Below are positions 1-8,579 of a DNA stretch of 54,218 nt, piece by piece. The first letter of the stretch is position 1. The number at the start of each line of letters is the position of its first letter. A program made the position numbers and the translations under genes. The notes beneath the pieces are model-generated. The model was given only the letters and a program-made list of their open reading frames with translations, had not been told where the DNA came from and made no database searches. The DNA comes from Myxococcales bacterium (lineage in GTDB: Bacteria; Myxococcota_A; Polyangia; Haliangiales; Haliangiaceae), in contig JADJJK010000063.1 in the NCBI GenBank assembly GCA_016706545.1, positions 1 through 54,218 on the forward strand. The letters run 5' to 3'.

Positions 1-155
1 CGACGGCCAGAGGGGCCCAAGACCTGCGCCCGGCCAGGTCTCGCGCAGCGCGCTGGGCGGCGACGAGGGCCACGAGCTCGGCGACCGGCGCGAGCCTGGC
101 GACTGGCGCGGCAAGGTCCCCCACCAAGCACACGCAGTTCGAGACCGGCGCGGCG

Positions 156-3100
156 ATGAGCCCTTCGCAGGCGCTGCGCTACGCGAGCTGGGTTGGCCAG
201 ATGGCCACCGGCGCCGGAGCGCAGGTCGCTCGCCGCGCCGCGCCCGGCGCCGAGGAGCTCGACGCGGGCAGCGAGGCCGGCGCGCTGGCCTCGGTTTTCG
301 GCTTCCTGCAGCACGGCGCCGCCGGGCAGCGCCTGCCCGACGAGCTGGCCCGCCAGCTCTCGGCCGAGCTCGGCGTCGACCTCGGCGCCGCGCGGCTGCA
401 CACCGACGACCGGGCGTCCGCCGCGGCGGCGGCGCTGGGCGCCCGCGCCTTCACCATCGGCAGCGACATCTTCTTCGCCGCTGGCGCCTATGCCCCGGAG
501 AGCCTCGAGGGGCTCGAGCTGCTCGCGCACGAGGCCGCGCACGTGGCTCAGAACCTGCGCGGCGACGCGCCGAGCAGCCGCAAGATCTCGCGCCCCGGCG
601 ACGCCCGCGAGCAGGAGGCCGACGAGTCAGCCCGCCGCTTCGTGGCCCGCTCGCGTCGCCAGGCCAGCAGCGACCCCGCCGACCTGGTCGAGGACGTGCG
701 CCGCCACGGCCAGCGCATGGCCGTGCCCGGGCTCGGCGAGCTCGAGCGTGAGCTGGGCGCAGACCTCGGCCACGTGCAGGCGTTCACCGGCGAGGCCGCG
801 CGGCGCGCCTGCCAGCTCCTGGCCGCCGGTGCCTTCGCGGTGCGGAACATCGTGGCCTTCGCGGATCCGTCGCCGCAGCGCGAGACGCTGCTCCATGAGC
901 TCGCCCACGTGGTGCAGATGGGCGCGGCGAGGGCCGAGCCCGGCGGCTTCCGCGCTGGCACGCTGCGCGTGTCCGCCCGCGAGGACGCCGCCGAGCACGA
1001 GGCGCGCGCGGTCACCGCCGGCCGCGCCGGCCCCACCGCGGCGACCGCCGATGCCAACGTGCTCCACCGGACCGAGCCGGGCGAGGCCGACGTCTGGGAT
1101 GCGGAGGCCGCCAAGGCGCGCTTCCGCGCCTTCGTCGCCGGCCGCGCCAAGATCCCCGACGCCAATCACCCCCGCTACTGCGACGAGACCGACGACACCA
1201 ACCGGTACACCCAGAGCACCGCCGAGTCGTTCCGCTCGAGCCACTACGCGACCGCCGCCTTCGCCGGCGTCACCGGCATATCGCAGGAGGCCAAGAGCGG
1301 CGAGCTGCTCCACCTGTGGCAGGACCACGCCAGCGAGCTGGGCCTGGTCAAGGTGGGCGCCAGCGGCACCTGGTTCGCGTGGGTCGATCCGAGCCTGCTC
1401 GGCCGCGCCAGGGTGGTGGCGTCGATCCCCGACCGCATCCCGGCCCGGCGCAGCGTCGTCGACAAGTGGCGAGACTACCTGGCCATCCTGGCCAAGCCCA
1501 CCATCGCGCCACACGCGCTGGCCCCGGTGGCGGTCCAGTTCACGCGCGGCGTCCAGTGCCTGTTCGTGACGGGGACCAACGCGGTGGTCCCCTTGAGCGA
1601 GGACGAGCTGGAGCTGTGCCGCCACAGCCTGGTGGACGCCTTCGTCGCGTGCCGCGCCTTCCACTGGGGCGGCGGCAACAAGCAGCACTGGGAGAAGTTC
1701 TTCGAGGACGTGGTGAGCACGCCCGGCGGCGCGGTGTTCGGCGGCATCTACTCGCAGATCCAGGGCACCATCTTCGGCCGCATCGCCACCGAGGACATCA
1801 ACGCCGCGCTGGTCGGCGGCGGTGGCAGCATCAACCGCGGCGAGCACTTCTTCTCGGACCCGGACTTCACCAAGAACACGACCAAGACCATCGCCTCCGA
1901 CGCCGTCACCGTGGTCGGGACGCGCCTCCAGCACGCCGCCGTCGTCGACTTCAAGTCCGGCGCCGGCGGCCCCAGCGCGGACATGCTGCGCGCCGCGCAT
2001 GACTACAACCTGATCGTGACCAAGCCGGTGCCGAGCTACAAGATCGACGGCGTCCAGCAGACCGGCAACTTTCAGCACGTGCTCTACGTCTTCACCACCC
2101 AGGAGATCGCGCAGGACTGGGCGCCGCGGCTGCGCCGCGAGATCCCCGGCGACAACGTGCTGCAGATCGTCCCCGATCCGGAAGTCGAGGGCATCGGCAC
2201 CATCGACATGTCGATGAACCCGACCTTCCAGGTCCAGCTCACCGACGAGACCTCGACCACACACCAGCTCAGCGCCCCGCCCATCTTGCACTCCGGCATC
2301 TCGTTCGCGTCGGTCACCGTCAACACCGCGGCGCCGGGCAGCAACGAGGTGGTCGGCGGCGAGGCCACGCTCGACGTCGACCTCGGCGGCGCGCTGCAGG
2401 CCTCCGGCATCCGCCTGCCCATGACCCCGCGCGGCGGCAACCAGGTCCAGCTCGAGAACCGCCTGCCCGGACTCACCGGCGAGCTGTCGAACCTGCTGCG
2501 CGGCGTCGAGGTCGACGCCCGGGTGACCGACGACGGCGTCACCGGCACCCTCTCGGTGGCCGCCGGCACCACCATCGGCGTGGTGACCATCACCGGCGGC
2601 AACGCCACCGTCACCTACGCCGCCAGCGGCGAGCTGGCGGTCAGCGGCCAGCTCGAGCTCCGCTACGACGCGGGCCTCACCGGCGGGCCGCTCACCGGCA
2701 CCTTGACCATCGGCTGGGACAGCGGCGCGTGGACGTTCTCCGGCCAGGTCACGTTCCCCGAGGGCATGGTCGAGGGGCTCTCCGGCTTCTCGGCGACCCT
2801 GAGCTACGGCGCTGGCGCGTGGCGCCTGGGCGTCGATCAGGTCTCGTACACCAAGACCTTCAACGCCATCACCCTCACCGGCACCGCGTCCGGGGTCGAC
2901 TTCAACCTCGACACCGGCATGCTCTCGGGCGTGGTCGCGCTGGAGGCGGACCTCGGCATGTTCGGCTCTGCGTCTGGCCGCGCCGAGCTGACCGACAACC
3001 GCCTCACCGGCGCGGAGCTGAGCTACGACTCCCCGGAGTTCAAGTACCCCGCCGACAGCGACTCCCCCACGTTCACCGGCACCGTCGGCGGCACGGTCAC

Positions 3101-5117
3101 GTACACCGACGGCCGCTTCGCCGGCTCGCTGCGCGGCACCGCCGGCCTCAACATCCCCGCGCTGCAGAGCCTCCTGGGCGAGGGCGGGCTCGGGCTGACG
3201 CTGCAGGGCGAGATCGACGCCGACGGCCGCTACTCTGGCTCGATCAGCACGACCACGCCGATCCTGCTCGGCGAGCACTTCCGCATCCCCTCGATGTCGT
3301 GCGCGATCACCCCGCAGGGCGACGTGGAGGGCGACTTCTCGCTCGAGGTCGTGAACTTCCGGTACCTCGAGTCGGTGTCGATCGGCCTGCACGTCGACCG
3401 CAGCGGCGTCTCCATCCGCGAGGCCGCCGCGGCGGTGAGCTTTGGCACCGACGCCGACCGTTTCTGGGGCTCGCTCCGCGTCGGCTACGCCCAGGACACC
3501 GGCCTGTCGATCGACGGCGACCTGTCGGTGCGCATCAAGGAGGGGATGGTCGCCACCGGCACGCTCTCCTACAACTCCACCGACAACGAGGTGAACGTCT
3601 CGCTAACGGTCGAGGAGATCACCCTGCTCCAGTACGGTCCGGTGAGCCGGACGCTGTTCGAGTTCACCCGCCAGATCCCGCTCATCAACGCCTACGGCAT
3701 CGGCATCTACCTCGACATCGGCTTTGACCTGGGCTTCTCCTATCAGTTCGATCTGAGGCTACAACCGACCATCTCGCTCGAGGGCTTCTCGCTCGAGACC
3801 TTCGAGTACGAGCGGGCCGCCGCGGAGGTCGAGCTGCGCGGCGAGCTGGTGGCCGCGCTCACCGCCACCCCCCGCGTCGGGCTTGGGCTCTTCGCGCTGT
3901 CGCCTTCGCTCCTGCGCGGCGGCGGCGGCGTCACCATCCCCATCGTCGGCGAGGCGCGCCTGGTGCCCACCGGCACGCTGACCGTGGCCTACACGCCCGA
4001 CGGGGGCGTCAGCGGCGACGCCCAGCTCGCCATGCCGCTCACCTTCGGGATCCGCGGCTCCGTGGTGCCGTACGCCGAGCTGTCGCTGCTCGACGGCGTC
4101 TGGAACCCGAGCTGGACCGGCGACTCGCTCGCCGACTTCGAGATCATGCCGCCCAAGGAGCTGTTCAACTTCCAGCTCGACCTGGGCGGCGACCTGTCGC
4201 AGCAGGAGCCGACCATCCCCGACGCCCCGGCCGCGCCCGCTGCCGCCAGCGGCCCCACGCTCGAGCAGGAGGAGGCGAGCCCGACCTCCAGCGAGGCGGC
4301 GACCGGCGGCGGCCGCGACACCGAGGTGCCGACGACCGGCCCCGAGGGCGACGCCGGTGGCTTGCCGACCGAGCCCGTCAACCTCGGCGGCCTGTCGTCC
4401 GGCCTGCAGGCCCTGCCCGGCTACCAGACCATCTCGGATCTCATGTCGCGCGCCGGCGCCGCGTGGGGCGCGATCGGCGACTTCTTCGGGCGCGTGGTCA
4501 ACGTCTTCCGCGACTTCCTGGTCTCGCTGGGCGACGCGGTGCAGGAGGTCATCGATGGCTTCGTCGCCAACGGCCTCGGCTACCTGCCTCAGCTCTTGCG
4601 CCGCATGGTGGGCGACACCACGTGGACGATCATCGAGCCGATCATCACCGCGCTGACCAGCAGCGCCGAGGCCCTGCTAGGGCTGTTCGAGGGCACGCCG
4701 CCCACCGGCGTCACCGACTTCTTCCCGTGGGCGTTGCGCCTGGCGGCCGCTGCCTGGGGCATGGCCTTTGACAGCATCGGCTCCCTGGTCAGCGCCATCC
4801 AGACGATGTTCGACCGCCTGGGCCAGGTGGCGGTGCAGCTCATCACCTCGATGGTCAGCCAGGGGATGATCGGCGTGAAGCGCCACCCGTACTACATCTG
4901 GTACGTCTTTGGCACCCATCACTTCTTCGTCGCCAACCAGTACAAGATCCACCTGCTCGGCGTGACGATCGACTACTGGGACCAGGGCGGCATCCTCAAC
5001 CCGGCGAGCGCGGTGGCCATCGGCTTGTTCGAGATCCTCGAGCGGCTGGGGGTGCCACCCAGCGGCGGCTACTTCGACGAGAACATCGGCGAGGACTCGC
5101 GCGATCGATGGGCCTAG
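156..5117 (+). CDS. Giant double-DUF4157 protein, candidate secreted or injected effector
   Basis: The protein opens with two zincin-like DUF4157 modules: one around residues 60-135 with HEAAH at 125-129, one around 195-260 with HELAH at 247-251. Both keep the HExxH residues. DUF4157 proteins are often linked to extracellular contractile injection systems and toxin delivery (family knowledge). Residues 330-680 match nothing I recognise; they contain DFK at 598-600 in a strand-like context, only a weak reminder of PD-(D/E)xK nuclease cores. Residues 700-1330 are Gly/Thr-rich alternating beta strands, followed by a Pro/Ala/Glu linker (about 1338-1400) and a helical, hydrophobic C-terminus ending in an aromatic-rich stretch. 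There is no signal peptide. The frame stays open back to base 3 and no clear Shine-Dalgarno precedes ATG 156, so the gene may start upstream of the window. The effector role is inference. Confidence 0.75.
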   Translation: MSPSQALRYASWVGQMATGAGAQVARRAAPGAEELDAGSEAGALASVFGFLQHGAAGQRLPDELARQLSAELGVDLGAARLHTDDRASAAAAALGARAFTIGSDIFFAAGAYAPESLEGLELLAHEAAHVAQNLRGDAPSSRKISRPGDAREQEADESARRFVARSRRQASSDPADLVEDVRRHGQRMAVPGLGELERELGADLGHVQAFTGEAARRACQLLAAGAFAVRNIVAFADPSPQRETLLHELAHVVQMGAARAEPGGFRAGTLRVSAREDAAEHEARAVTAGRAGPTAATADANVLHRTEPGEADVWDAEAAKARFRAFVAGRAKIPDANHPRYCDETDDTNRYTQSTAESFRSSHYATAAFAGVTGISQEAKSGELLHLWQDHASELGLVKVGASGTWFAWVDPSLLGRARVVASIPDRIPARRSVVDKWRDYLAILAKPTIAPHALAPVAVQFTRGVQCLFVTGTNAVVPLSEDELELCRHSLVDAFVACRAFHWGGGNKQHWEKFFEDVVSTPGGAVFGGIYSQIQGTIFGRIATEDINAALVGGGGSINRGEHFFSDPDFTKNTTKTIASDAVTVVGTRLQHAAVVDFKSGAGGPSADMLRAAHDYNLIVTKPVPSYKIDGVQQTGNFQHVLYVFTTQEIAQDWAPRLRREIPGDNVLQIVPDPEVEGIGTIDMSMNPTFQVQLTDETSTTHQLSAPPILHSGISFASVTVNTAAPGSNEVVGGEATLDVDLGGALQASGIRLPMTPRGGNQVQLENRLPGLTGELSNLLRGVEVDARVTDDGVTGTLSVAAGTTIGVVTITGGNATVTYAASGELAVSGQLELRYDAGLTGGPLTGTLTIGWDSGAWTFSGQVTFPEGMVEGLSGFSATLSYGAGAWRLGVDQVSYTKTFNAITLTGTASGVDFNLDTGMLSGVVALEADLGMFGSASGRAELTDNRLTGAELSYDSPEFKYPADSDSPTFTGTVGGTVTYTDGRFAGSLRGTAGLNIPALQSLLGEGGLGLTLQGEIDADGRYSGSISTTTPILLGEHFRIPSMSCAITPQGDVEGDFSLEVVNFRYLESVSIGLHVDRSGVSIREAAAAVSFGTDADRFWGSLRVGYAQDTGLSIDGDLSVRIKEGMVATGTLSYNSTDNEVNVSLTVEEITLLQYGPVSRTLFEFTRQIPLINAYGIGIYLDIGFDLGFSYQFDLRLQPTISLEGFSLETFEYERAAAEVELRGELVAALTATPRVGLGLFALSPSLLRGGGGVTIPIVGEARLVPTGTLTVAYTPDGGVSGDAQLAMPLTFGIRGSVVPYAELSLLDGVWNPSWTGDSLADFEIMPPKELFNFQLDLGGDLSQQEPTIPDAPAAPAAASGPTLEQEEASPTSSEAATGGGRDTEVPTTGPEGDAGGLPTEPVNLGGLSSGLQALPGYQTISDLMSRAGAAWGAIGDFFGRVVNVFRDFLVSLGDAVQEVIDGFVANGLGYLPQLLRRMVGDTTWTIIEPIITALTSSAEALLGLFEGTPPTGVTDFFPWALRLAAAAWGMAFDSIGSLVSAIQTMFDRLGQVAVQLITSMVSQGMIGVKRHPYYIWYVFGTHHFFVANQYKIHLLGVTIDYWDQGGILNPASAVAIGLFEILERLGVPPSGGYFDENIGEDSRDRWA

Positions 5118-5133
5118 CGCCAGGGAGCACGAG

Positions 5134-5679
5134 ATGACGAACCAAGACGCACAGCGGAGGTTCCTGGAGGTGGCCGCCAAGATCCAGCGAGGCGTGGCCG
5201 CCGCGAGCCTGCGCGCGGTGGAGGATCCGGCGGTGGCGGTGCCGGGGTTCATGGCGCTCGAGGTGGACGCGCAGGTGCCGGTGCGCGGCTGGGTGCGCGG
5301 CGACACCGTGGTGATGGCGCGCTCGCAGAACTTTGGCCCCGCGCTGGACGCGCTGCGGTTCGCCGACGACGCCCGCTGGCCGACCCCGGACGGGCTGGTG
5401 GCGCGGCTGGTCTGGCTGCACGGCCCGCCGTATCAGCTCATCACCCACCTCGCCGAGGGCGAGCTTGGCGCAGACGACGAGCTGGACCTGACGCCGCGCC
5501 GCGTGACCCGCGATGATGGGCGGGTCGCGCTGTTCTTCGCCCTGCTCGATCCGGGCGGCCCGCTGCCCGGCGGCAAGCTGGCGCGGCCGGTGGTCTTCCA
5601 GTACCGCATCGTGCGGACCGCCGAGGGCGACTACCTGATCGGCACCACGCAGCTCGCCCCGGTGCCCGACCAGGCCTGA
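5134..5679 (+). CDS. Hypothetical protein, partner of the DUF4157 gene
   Basis: I do not recognise this 181-residue protein. It starts 16 bp after the stop of the DUF4157 gene, with GGGAGCACGAG just before the ATG, so it is very likely cotranscribed and translationally close. It has no signal peptide, membrane segment or cysteine motif; the N-terminal 30 residues look helical and the rest mixed alpha/beta with many Asp and Arg. A small soluble protein directly after a possible effector gene could be an immunity protein, chaperone or loading factor, but that is positional inference only. A 9-bp tandem repeat begins in its last codons. Confidence 0.65.
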   Translation: MTNQDAQRRFLEVAAKIQRGVAAASLRAVEDPAVAVPGFMALEVDAQVPVRGWVRGDTVVMARSQNFGPALDALRFADDARWPTPDGLVARLVWLHGPPYQLITHLAEGELGADDELDLTPRRVTRDDGRVALFFALLDPGGPLPGGKLARPVVFQYRIVRTAEGDYLIGTTQLAPVPDQA

Positions 5680-5735
5680 CCTGCCCGACCTGCGTGACCT
5701 GCCTGAGCTGCGTGACCTGCCTGACTGCGTGACCT
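5674..5735. repeat. 9-bp tandem repeat, about 7 units
   Basis: Units resembling GCCTGACCT and GCGTGACCT follow one another from 5674, overlapping the stop codon of the preceding gene; one unit has lost a base. The repeat fills most of the gap before the next gene. Confidence 0.75.
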
Positions 5736-5827
5736 GGGCCGGGACCAGGTGAGGACCAGGCTGGGACCGGGGGGCGCCGGCACCCGCCGCCGCCGGCTTG
5801 CGGGCCGGGGCACCGCGCTGCACCACG

Positions 5828-6994
5828 ATGGGCGACCTTCGCTACGAGCTGACGTGGCACGTCTCGTTTCGCTTCCCGTTCCCGGCGCAGCGCGACACCT
5901 GGTACGCCGGCCCCGACGGCGCGGCGGCGCTGGTGGGCCGGCTCGCCGAGACCGCGCTGTGGCCGCTATTCGACGTCATCGGGAGCGCCCACGAGCTGGG
6001 CGAGCCGCTCGACCACAGCCAAGCTGGGTGCGCCGCCATCGCGCGACAGGCGGCCGCCGGCCACCGCGTGATCACGTTGGCCCGGGGCGACGCGCGGGCG
6101 GCGATGTTCGTGGACGAGTCCGAGCTGGCCGCCCGGCTCACCGTGCGCAGCGACGCCCTGGAGCTGCAGCTCGGCGCCAGCGGCGACGCCCTGCAGCGCC
6201 TTGGCCCCACCTTCCTCGACGAGGGCATCGACCTGGTGGCCGACTTCTACCACCGCCAGCGCGGCCAGGTGCAGCTCGCCCACGCGGTCGCGGTGCCAAG
6301 CGGCCTGCGCTATCCCCGCCCGCGTCCGCCGCGCGGCGCCCGCCGCTTCGTCGCCGCCGTCGTCGACATCCTGGCCCCCCACGCGCCGCGTGGCCCAATC
6401 GAGCCGCGCCCCGGCTTTGACTTCGTCGGCGAGGCGCAGCGCCTGGCGGCAGCGCCGCTGCCAGCGTGCGCCGAGCGCCAGCCGCGCGGCGAGCTGCTGA
6501 TCGATCGCTGGGTCGCGGACCCGCGAGACCTCGCCGCGGTCGGGCGCGCCGCCGGCCTGCACGAGCGCTGGCTCGCGCAGCTCGTCGACACCACCGTGGC
6601 CTCCGGCTGGAACGAGCGAGGGGCGCAGCGGGTCGCGCTCACGCGCGCGGCGCCGCACCCGCCGTTTCGGCTCGTCGACTCCGCCACCGGCGTGGCCTAC
6701 CTCGATCTCGACGAGCACGCCGCCGAGGACGACGCGCGCTGGCAGCTCGCCGCCGCCCCGCCCGCGGGCATCGAGCGCGTCCGCCTGGTGGCCGCCAGCC
6801 ACCACGCGGCGCTGGCGCTGCGCCCCCTCGCGCAGCAGCGCGGCCTCTCGGGGGTGCTGTACGCGGACGGCCAGACCCTCTGGGATCCCGCTCCCCCGGG
6901 CGACTGGCTCCCCGACGAGGCCCCGCCGGTATCTCCAACTTCGCCAGCGTCGCCTGACCCAGCCGACCCGCCGGCGTCGCGCCCGGGCTCATGA
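5828..6994 (+). CDS. Hypothetical protein, third gene of the DUF4157 locus
   Basis: This 388-residue protein has no family I can name. The ATG at 5828 is preferred over a TTG at 5798 because the intervening codons are low-complexity; no good ribosome site is visible for either. The N-terminus looks like mixed strands and helices with many aromatic residues, the middle is Arg/Pro-rich, and the C-terminus ends in a Pro/Ser/Ala tail of about 30 residues whose DNA is itself repetitive. There is no signal peptide or membrane segment. It shares strand and direction with the DUF4157 gene but is separated from the second gene by a 148-bp repeat-containing gap, so it may have its own promoter. Confidence 0.6.
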   Translation: MGDLRYELTWHVSFRFPFPAQRDTWYAGPDGAAALVGRLAETALWPLFDVIGSAHELGEPLDHSQAGCAAIARQAAAGHRVITLARGDARAAMFVDESELAARLTVRSDALELQLGASGDALQRLGPTFLDEGIDLVADFYHRQRGQVQLAHAVAVPSGLRYPRPRPPRGARRFVAAVVDILAPHAPRGPIEPRPGFDFVGEAQRLAAAPLPACAERQPRGELLIDRWVADPRDLAAVGRAAGLHERWLAQLVDTTVASGWNERGAQRVALTRAAPHPPFRLVDSATGVAYLDLDEHAAEDDARWQLAAAPPAGIERVRLVAASHHAALALRPLAQQRGLSGVLYADGQTLWDPAPPGDWLPDEAPPVSPTSPASPDPADPPASRPGS

Positions 6995-7015
6995 GCCCAC
7001 AGCCCACGTCTTTTT
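6985..7015 (+). terminator. Possible terminator at the end of the DUF4157 locus
   Basis: A perfect 14-bp palindrome, GGGCTCATGAGCCC (6985-6998), contains the TGA stop of the upstream gene and is followed about 12 bases later by TTTTT. The spacing to the T-run is longer than in a classical intrinsic terminator, so the call is weak. The convergent truB gene ends at 7027. Confidence 0.3.
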
Positions 7016-7026
7016 GGGTGGTCCGG

Positions 7027-7920
7027 TCAGCCGCCCTGCTTGGGTAACGACTCCGCGAACACGCGCAGGTAGCGCGCGCCCTCGGGGCCGCGCTCGATGA
7101 GCGCCAGGAGCTGGCCCTCATCGTCGAGGAGCTGGGCCATGCCGGACAGCTCGCAGGTCAGCTCCGCGAGCAGCTCCGGCCGGCCGTTGCGCAGGTCCAG
7201 GTGGCGCTCGCGCGGCACCACGATGGACCGCGCCGAGAGCATGCGGGTCATGGGGATGAGCCGGGCGGCCGCCAGCTCCGGCGTGATCTCCGCCAGGGGC
7301 AAGGCCTGCTCCAGCGAGTAGTCCCCGCTGCGGGTGCGCCGCAGCTCGGTCAGGTGGGCGCCCACGCCCAGCGCGCTGCCCAGGTCCGCCACCAGGCTGC
7401 GCACGAAGGTCCCCTTGCTGCAATGGACGGAGATCGCCAGGGTGCGGCCCCGGCGCCAGCGCAGCTCCAGGCTGTGCAGCTTGATCGGCCGTGGCGTGCG
7501 GACCTCCTCCCCGGCGCGGGCGCGATGATAGAGCCGCACGCCGTCCTGCTTGATGGCAGAGAACATCGGCGGGAGCTGCTCGGTCGCGCCGCGCAGCTCC
7601 GCCAGCGCCTGGGCGAGCGCCGCGTCCGAGAGCGCCTCGGCGGCGGCCTCGTGGCGCGCGGTGATGGTGCCGGTGCGATCGAAGGTGTCCGTCGAGACGC
7701 CCAGCTCCAGCTCGGCATCGTACGCCTTGTCCTCGGCCAGGAGGTACCCCGCCAGCTTGGTGGCGTGCCCCAGCACGATGGGCAAGACCCCGGTGGCGAG
7801 GGGATCGAGCGTGCCGGTGTGGCCGGCCTTGCGTACCTTCGCGCGCCGCCGGACGCTGTCCACCACCTGGGCCGAGGTGAGGTTGGCTGGCTTGTCGAGG
7901 ATGAGGACGCCGTGCAGCAT
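7027..7920 (-). CDS. truB: tRNA pseudouridine(55) synthase TruB
   Basis: Makes pseudouridine 55 in the T-loop of tRNAs. The ATG at 7920 gives 297 residues, normal for the family; the open frame upstream to 8397 is antisense to rpsO and is not coding. The N-terminal motif LDKPxxxTS is present and the catalytic aspartate is D39 in GHTGTLDPLATG. Typical conserved blocks SAIKQDGVRLY and KGTFVRSLV follow, and the C-terminal 60 residues fit a PUA-like domain. In most bacteria truB lies directly after rbfA or nrnA and before rpsO on the same strand. Here it keeps the strand of the nusA-infB cluster but is cut off from it by a cytochrome gene and an inverted rpsO, so it probably needs its own promoter in the 7921-8109 gap. 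Confidence 0.95.
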   Translation of the reverse strand: MLHGVLILDKPANLTSAQVVDSVRRRAKVRKAGHTGTLDPLATGVLPIVLGHATKLAGYLLAEDKAYDAELELGVSTDTFDRTGTITARHEAAAEALSDAALAQALAELRGATEQLPPMFSAIKQDGVRLYHRARAGEEVRTPRPIKLHSLELRWRRGRTLAISVHCSKGTFVRSLVADLGSALGVGAHLTELRRTRSGDYSLEQALPLAEITPELAAARLIPMTRMLSARSIVVPRERHLDLRNGRPELLAELTCELSGMAQLLDDEGQLLALIERGPEGARYLRVFAESLPKQGG

Positions 7921-8109
7921 GACGAGGGCCCCGGGTGACCAAGGGGCGGTGGTTCTATCGCAGGTCCTGGCGCAGCGCACCAGGCGCGGGTGTCCGGATT
8001 GAGCCGGAGGACTTGACGAGAACGCCGCCGATGGCGCAATCTTCGCGCGCACTTGACCACGGCTCGGGTCCACGTACGGGCGCGGCCGCTGGTGACCAAA
8101 GGAAAGCTC

Positions 8110-8379
8110 ATGCCTGTTTCTACCGTTCGCAAGCAAGACACGATCTCCAAGTTCCGCCAGCACGAGGGTGACACCGGCTCCCCCGAGGTGCAGGTGGCGT
8201 TGCTCTCGGAGCGCATCGCGCACCTGACCGAGCACCTCAAGAACAACCACAAGGACCACCACAGCCGTCGTGGTCTGCTCAAGATGGTCGGCCAGCGCCG
8301 CGCGCTCCTCGACTACCTCAAGCGCAAGAGCCTCGACCGCTATCGCAAGCTGATCGAGACCCTCGGCCTCCGCCGCTAA
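8110..8379 (+). CDS. rpsO: 30S ribosomal protein S15
   Basis: Binds 16S rRNA in the platform of the small subunit. It is 89 residues, the standard S15 length, with the conserved core around DTGSPEVQVALLSERI, the NHKDHHSRRGLL helix-loop, and the basic C-terminal YLKRKSLDRY. The ATG at 8110 is preceded by AAAGGAAAG, a strong ribosome site. Orientation is the oddity: it is on the opposite strand to truB and the nusA operon, and no pnp gene follows. A hairpin terminator lies directly after the stop, so it is probably monocistronic. A weak promoter candidate upstream is TTGACG (8013-8018) with CAATCT (8037-8042). Confidence 0.97.
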   Translation: MPVSTVRKQDTISKFRQHEGDTGSPEVQVALLSERIAHLTEHLKNNHKDHHSRRGLLKMVGQRRALLDYLKRKSLDRYRKLIETLGLRR

Positions 8380-8395
8380 CCCCGGCGTCGCGCCC

Positions 8396-8436
8396 AAGGC
8401 CAGGCCGGCATCGCCGAGCTTGGCCTTTCGTATTTT
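8396..8436 (+). terminator. Intrinsic terminator of rpsO
   Basis: Inverted arms AAGGCCA (8396-8402) and TGGCCTT (8421-8427) enclose a GC-rich loop that can pair further, and are followed by TCGTATTTT. It starts 17 bases after the rpsO stop codon and fits a rho-independent terminator for a single-gene rpsO transcript. Confidence 0.65.
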
Positions 8437-8487
8437 CGGGCCCGCGAGCGCGCGGCGCCCGCGCAGCAGCCGCTCGCTGCCGCGCTC

Positions 8488-8559
8488 GTCCGCTCAGCGC
8501 CCGGCGTCGGCCCAACGCCCGGCGTCCGCTCAGCGCCGAGCGTCCGCTCTGGCCCGCGC
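8488..8559. repeat. 18-bp tandem repeat, 4 imperfect units
   Basis: Four consecutive 18-bp units beginning GTCSG, the first being GTCCGCTCAGCGCCCGGC, lie in the gap between the rpsO terminator and the 3' end of the convergent cytochrome gene. Confidence 0.6.
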
Positions 8560-8579
8560 GCGGGGCCGTGGCAGCCGGG

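Noticed and set aside
8053..8109. Longer N-terminus for rpsO
   Set aside because: The strong ribosome site and the standard S15 start are at 8110; the upstream codons are not conserved-looking.
7921..8397. Extended N-terminus for truB
   Set aside because: The upstream frame is antisense to rpsO and the MLHGVLILDKP start is typical of TruB.
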